Positions 39,252 through 43,355 of a stretch of 43,355 nucleotides of DNA are shown here, piece after piece. The translations under genes and the position numbers were made by a program. Under the pieces are notes generated by a model. The model worked only from the letters and a program-made list of their open reading frames with translations, had not been told where the DNA came from and did no database searches. Source of the DNA: Alphaproteobacteria bacterium (GTDB taxonomy: Bacteria; Pseudomonadota; Alphaproteobacteria; UBA2136; UBA6156); assembly GCA_027483385.1 (NCBI GenBank), contig JAIXUT010000070.1, positions 1 through 43,355 on the forward strand, read 5' to 3'. Numbering within the stretch: position 1 is the stretch's first letter; every line of letters begins with the position of its first letter.

Positions 39252-39944
39252 TTATTTGGCGGGTTTTATTTCATCGGCCATGTAGCCTACGCCGCGCACG
39301 GTCACGATTTCCAGCGTCGCACCGCTGCCTTCCAGCAGTTTGCGCAGACGGTGCACGGCCACTTCCAGCGCGTTGCGGCTGTCGGCGCCTTCTTCCTTGT
39401 GGCTGTTGCCGTACAAGGCTTGTTCCAGCACATCCTTGCCCACCACTTCGCCTGCCCGTTGCAGCAAATGCCGCAGCAGCACCACTTCGCGCTTGCCAAA
39501 CAGGGCGGCCTTGCCCCCAATTTTGACTGTATCATGCAGCGTATCGAGCACCACGTTGCCTGCTTCCAGCTGCAAGCCTTTGGCGCCAGCGGTGCGGCGT
39601 AACAAGGCTTTCAGGCGCGCAATAAGTTCGAACAACGAAAATGGTTTGCCCAAGTAATCATCCGCACCCGCTTCCAGCCCCGTGACGCGGTCTTTGGGCA
39701 GGCCAAGCGCGGTGAGCATCAGAATTGGCACGCCGTTGCCTGCGGCCCGCAGTTCTTTCACCAAATCGAGGCCATCGCCATCGGGCAGGCGGCGGTCGGA
39801 AATCACCGCATCGAAGGGTTGCGCGAGGGCACTGCGGGCATCGGCCAGATTATGCACCACATGGGCAGCATAGCCGTGCTGGCGCAGGGTTTGGTCCATT
39901 AACCCGGCAAGGCTTTTTTCATCTTCGATGACCAGAATCCGCAT
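39252..39944 (-). CDS. OmpR/PhoB family response regulator
   Basis: MRILVIEDEKSLAGLM, DAVISDRRLPDGDG, GADDYLGKPF, winged-helix NALEVAVHRLRKLLEG...TVRGVGY; SD AAGGA 7 nt upstream. Confidence 0.95.
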   Translation of the reverse strand: MRILVIEDEKSLAGLMDQTLRQHGYAAHVVHNLADARSALAQPFDAVISDRRLPDGDGLDLVKELRAAGNGVPILMLTALGLPKDRVTGLEAGADDYLGKPFSLFELIARLKALLRRTAGAKGLQLEAGNVVLDTLHDTVKIGGKAALFGKREVVLLRHLLQRAGEVVGKDVLEQALYGNSHKEEGADSRNALEVAVHRLRKLLEGSGATLEIVTVRGVGYMADEIKPAK

Positions 39945-39997
39945 GGCATAATCCTTTATATTTGTAAGGTTGTGTGCAGTTTTGCAAAGATAACCTT

Positions 39998-40041
39998 AAA
40001 AGGCAAGGGTAAGGCGGGCGCGTGTAAGGCAGCGGTTAGGC
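39998..40041 (-). promoter_or_regulatory. Paired heptamer direct repeats, candidate response-regulator binding site
   Basis: Plus-strand heptamers AAAAGGC (39998), GTAAGGC (40009), GTAAGGC (40024), GTTAGGC (40035): 11-bp spacing within each pair and 26 bp between pairs. Confidence 0.45.
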
Positions 40042-40835
40042 TATAGGTTAAGGTAAGCGATGTGCTGCAGAAAAAGCCCGTCGGGCGCAAAGGTGGTGCC
40101 GGCCTGGCGGCGGTCGTGGGCGGCGAGCAGCCCCCGTAAATCGGGGTCGCGTTCGTTCATCCCCACCTGCACCAAGGTGCCAACCAAGTTACGCACCATA
40201 TGGTGCAGGAAGTGGTCGGCACCGAGTTCGAGTTCGTGCAGCTGGTCGCCCACTTGTATAAAACGCGCATGGGTGAGGGTGCAGATGGGGTTGCGGCTCT
40301 GGCATTCGGCGTCGCGCAGGCTGCTAAAGTCGGTCGGCGCATCCACGGGCAGGCTGGCAATGGCCTGCTGCATGGCGGCAAGGTTAAGTTCGGTGCCAAA
40401 CAGCGGCGGGGCATGGCCAACAAAGTGCAGCAAATCGGGCCGCATTTGCCGCCCCGCCCACAGCCGGTACACATAGTGCCGCGCGGTGGCGCTGAAGCGG
40501 GCATGAAAGGTGAGGGGCACCGCCTCTGCGGCAATGCAACGAATGCTGAGGGGCAGGTAGCGGTTCAGGCCATCGATGAAGGTATGGACGGGGCGGTTGC
40601 TGAAAATATCTGGAATATCGGCATGCGCCACCTGGCCATGGGCATGCACGCCCGCATCGGTGCGGCCTGCGGCAATCAGTTCCTTGGGCTGCAGGGTGTG
40701 CGTGACCAACAATTGGTTGAGGGCCTCGGCCACCGTGCCCTGCACACTGGGCTTGACTGGCGTGCCCTTGGCCGACTGATACTGCCAGCCGCCATACGGG
40801 TGGCCGTTGTATTGCAGGGTTAGTTTCAGGCGCAT
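40041..40835 (-). CDS. truA: tRNA pseudouridine(38-40) synthase TruA
   Basis: MRLKLTLQYNGHPYGGWQYQ, AAGRTDAGVHAHGQVAH, FHARFSATARHYVYRLW, HHMVRNLVGTLVQVG. ATG 40835 chosen; 40850 and 40862 possible. Confidence 0.96.
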   Translation of the reverse strand: MRLKLTLQYNGHPYGGWQYQSAKGTPVKPSVQGTVAEALNQLLVTHTLQPKELIAAGRTDAGVHAHGQVAHADIPDIFSNRPVHTFIDGLNRYLPLSIRCIAAEAVPLTFHARFSATARHYVYRLWAGRQMRPDLLHFVGHAPPLFGTELNLAAMQQAIASLPVDAPTDFSSLRDAECQSRNPICTLTHARFIQVGDQLHELELGADHFLHHMVRNLVGTLVQVGMNERDPDLRGLLAAHDRRQAGTTFAPDGLFLQHIAYLNL

Positions 40836-40865
40836 GGGCGTTTGTGGCATAGCCGCGGCCAAATG

Positions 40866-40888
40866 AAAACCCCGGCGTAGCGGGGCTT
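40866..40888 (-). terminator. Possible weak Rho-independent terminator downstream of the M42 peptidase gene
   Basis: Minus strand CCCCG-CTACGC-CGGGG followed by TTTTCATTT; 5-bp GC stem only. Confidence 0.45.
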
Positions 40889-40901
40889 AGGTGGGAATAT
40901 T

Positions 40902-41993
40902 TTAGGCTTTGGCCACAAAATGGTGCAGTGTTTGGAGCATACCAGCGTAGGCTTTCAGGCTCGCGGCTTCTAAGCTGTGGAGGCCATAGATGGGGGTGAC
41001 GATACACCCCAAACGCCCCTTAAACCCTGCGCTGCGGGCCTGTTCGGCGTCGGTGCCACCGCCTTCAAAGGTGCGGCGTTCAAAGCCAGCCTTAGTGCGT
41101 TCGGCGGCGGCTTCCAGTTCTTCCGTTAAGCTCTGGCTATACGGAAAACGCCCGGCCTTTTGCTTGATGACAAAGTTATTGATGTCATCCACTTCCTCAC
41201 CAATCGAGGTATCCACCGCAATGAAGTCGGTCATTTCGGGCCGTAGCACACTGGTGCCGCCCATGCCTGCTTCTTCGGCCGCACTCCAGAGCAAATCCAG
41301 GGTAAAGCGCGGGGTAATTTTTTGCGCCTTCATAAGTTCCAGCAAACTGAGTAACCCCGCGCAGCCAAGGGTGTTATCCAGCCAGCGGCCCCGAATGCTG
41401 CTGTGGGCTTCAGTAACCACCAATTGCGGTGCCAGCCACACCAGCTGACCAGTTTTAACCCCCAACTTCTGAAGGGTTTCCTTGCCGTTCTTTTTGGTGC
41501 AAGCAATGCAGGCATCGGGGCGCAGCCGAATGTGCTTCCATTTGTGCGCGCGCTTTTCAAAACCTTCGCCGCCCACACGGTGAATTGGGGTTTCGGTGTG
41601 GGTAATCACCCCCGCCAGCAGCCCTTTGGAGGTGGCGATGCTGGCGATGACGCCGTCCATCACGTGGCCAGGGTAAAGCCCGCCAATGGCACTAATTTTG
41701 ACGGTGCCATCGTCAAACAATTCATCGACCATCAGGCCAATGCGGTCGAGGTGCGCACCCAGGCCCACCACGCGGGCTTTGTCCTTACCCAGCACGGTAA
41801 TGCGCAGGGTGTCATCGGGCTGGCGATGGGTGATGTAGCCCAGCTTTTTGGCTTCGCGCACGACGTAGTCGGCCACTGCGCCCACCCGGTTGGTGGCGGC
41901 AGGGATTTGCAGCAGGGCTTCGGTGTGGTGCAGCGCCCGCGCCAGCAAGGGCGACGTTGGGACGATAGTTTTTTTGGGCGTATTTTTGGGCAT
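40902..41993 (-). CDS. M42 family metallopeptidase
   Basis: GLGAHLDRIGLMVDELFDDGTVKISAIGG, RGRWLDNTLG, LWSAAEEAGMGG, FIAVDTS, GGTDAEQA, YGLHSLEA. Confidence 0.88.
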   Translation of the reverse strand: MPKNTPKKTIVPTSPLLARALHHTEALLQIPAATNRVGAVADYVVREAKKLGYITHRQPDDTLRITVLGKDKARVVGLGAHLDRIGLMVDELFDDGTVKISAIGGLYPGHVMDGVIASIATSKGLLAGVITHTETPIHRVGGEGFEKRAHKWKHIRLRPDACIACTKKNGKETLQKLGVKTGQLVWLAPQLVVTEAHSSIRGRWLDNTLGCAGLLSLLELMKAQKITPRFTLDLLWSAAEEAGMGGTSVLRPEMTDFIAVDTSIGEEVDDINNFVIKQKAGRFPYSQSLTEELEAAAERTKAGFERRTFEGGGTDAEQARSAGFKGRLGCIVTPIYGLHSLEAASLKAYAGMLQTLHHFVAKA

Positions 41994-42007
41994 CGGAAGT
42001 TACTTTT

Positions 42008-43351
42008 TTATGCAGGAATTTTACGCGGGCGGCCACGCTTGCCACCTGTGGCAGCTTTGGGTGCCACAACGCTGGCCGCAGTAATTTTGGCGGGACGGCC
42101 ACGGCGTTTGCCAACTTTGGCCGATGGGGCTTCTTGTAAGCCTTCCAGCCATTCCACCAGCAGGCGTTGGCCAAAGCCCGTTCCGCCCTTCAGGTGTTTA
42201 TTACCACCAATTTCAAATTTATCCGACCAAGCAACACTGGCAATATCGAGGTGTGCCCAAGGTGTTTTACCAACAAACCGTTTGATAAAGTTAGCGCCAA
42301 CTGAAGAGCCGCCTGCACCACCTGCACTGTCGTTACAGATATCGGCAACCTCACTTTTACTGATAAAACAATCGTCAGTAGGCATATTCCAAAGTTCTTC
42401 ACCGACACTAATTCCTGCTTTAAGTAATGCATTTCCAAGCGCATCCTTGTTGGTAAATAGCCCGCCATAACGGCCCCCTAAAGCTACACCAATCGCACCA
42501 GTCAGTGTCGCCAAATCTACCACCGCAGCGGGGGTAAATTTATCGATGGTGTAGGCCACCGCATCGGCCAGCACCAGGCGGCCTTCGGCGTCGGTGTGGC
42601 CAATTTCCACCGTGGTGCCGTTGTAGGCCGTATAGATACTATCCATCACAAACGGGGTGGTGCCAATCATGTTCATGGCGCACGCCATGGTGCCAACAAC
42701 ATTCACTTTGGCCTTGCGGGCAGCCAGGGCCTGCATGGCGCCCAGCACGGAGGCCGCACCCGACATATCAAACTTCATGCCGCGCATGCTGTTACCGGGC
42801 TTCACGTTATAGCCGCCAGTGTCGAACATAATCCCTTTCCCGACAATCGCGTAGGTGGGGGCATCTTTGCCCGCACCCTGGTAATGCATGGTGATGAGGC
42901 GGGGCTGGTCTTCGGGGGCGGCGGCGCCGCCAACGGCAAGCATGAGGTTGCAGCCCATTTTTTTGAGCTGCTTTTCATCAAACACCTCCACCTTCACACC
43001 AATCTTTTCAAGCTTCTTGGCAGCATCGGCCATGTACTGGGGGTTGGCCAGATTGGGCGGCGTGTTTTGCGCGGTACGGGTTAAGTCATTCGCGGCCAGC
43101 AGCTTTTGGGTATGCGGCCATTGCTCTTCAATTTCGCGCGCGCTGCGGGTGGATGTGAGAATGCTCAGTGCCTCAAAACGGGGGGCGTCGTGGTCCTTCA
43201 GTTCGGTTTTAAATTGGTCGAAGCGGTACATGGCCATGTGCACGCCTTCGGCCATTTTTAGCGCACAGGTTGGGGTGTTGGCTTCTAGTTCGCCGAGTGC
43301 TACGCAGGCTTCTTTCACGCCCATGGCATCGAGCACTTTGCCCAGCGCCAA
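42008..43351 (-). CDS. M17 leucyl aminopeptidase family protein with basic RGRP-containing C-terminal tail; N-terminus at or beyond window edge
   Basis: VGKGIMFDTGGYNVKPGNSMRGMKFDMSGAASVLG and GHTDAEGRLVLADAVAYT M17 motifs; C-terminus GKRRGRPAKITAASVVAPKAATGGKRGRPRKIPA. Confidence 0.93.
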   Translation of the reverse strand: MALGKVLDAMGVKEACVALGELEANTPTCALKMAEGVHMAMYRFDQFKTELKDHDAPRFEALSILTSTRSAREIEEQWPHTQKLLAANDLTRTAQNTPPNLANPQYMADAAKKLEKIGVKVEVFDEKQLKKMGCNLMLAVGGAAAPEDQPRLITMHYQGAGKDAPTYAIVGKGIMFDTGGYNVKPGNSMRGMKFDMSGAASVLGAMQALAARKAKVNVVGTMACAMNMIGTTPFVMDSIYTAYNGTTVEIGHTDAEGRLVLADAVAYTIDKFTPAAVVDLATLTGAIGVALGGRYGGLFTNKDALGNALLKAGISVGEELWNMPTDDCFISKSEVADICNDSAGGAGGSSVGANFIKRFVGKTPWAHLDIASVAWSDKFEIGGNKHLKGGTGFGQRLLVEWLEGLQEAPSAKVGKRRGRPAKITAASVVAPKAATGGKRGRPRKIPA

Positions 43352-43355
43352 CCCC

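Noticed and set aside
41403-42470. 355-aa plus-strand ORF
   Set aside because: Antisense to the M42 and M17 peptidase genes, both with strong family motifs; a GC-driven shadow frame with low-complexity translation.

Overview
Compact, high-GC chromosomal window, nearly fully coding, with gene content and order that look alphaproteobacterial (inference). It is mostly housekeeping genes: recG | sdhE-mfd, a uvrD/pcrA-type helicase, kdsA-ftsB, uvrA, a bifunctional relA/spoT (rsh), DUF2062-acpS-rnfH-lepB-rnc-era, ychF-pth, an FNR-type flavoprotein, an HdrB-like CCG protein, an M48 lipoprotein protease with two SIMPL proteins, holC, GNAT, SOUL, a histidine kinase/response regulator pair, truA, an M42 peptidase and an M17 peptidase. 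Both ends cut through genes (M23 peptidase on the left, M17 aminopeptidase on the right). I found no tRNA, rRNA, CRISPR array, transposase or phage module. I see no complete, clearly novel multi-gene system. The best leads are: (1) an M17 leucyl aminopeptidase with two AT-hook-like RGRP motifs on its C-terminal tail; (2) a sharp low-GC block inside that same gene; (3) paired 11-bp-spaced heptamer repeats upstream of the response regulator; (4) a lone VirB2/TrbC-like small protein translationally coupled to pth; (5) an unrecognised, translationally coupled two-gene unit with its own strong terminator, divergent from rsh; (6) a 37-aa lipoprotein ORF missing from the supplied track; and (7) a low-GC oxidoreductase gene inserted after kdsA-ftsB.
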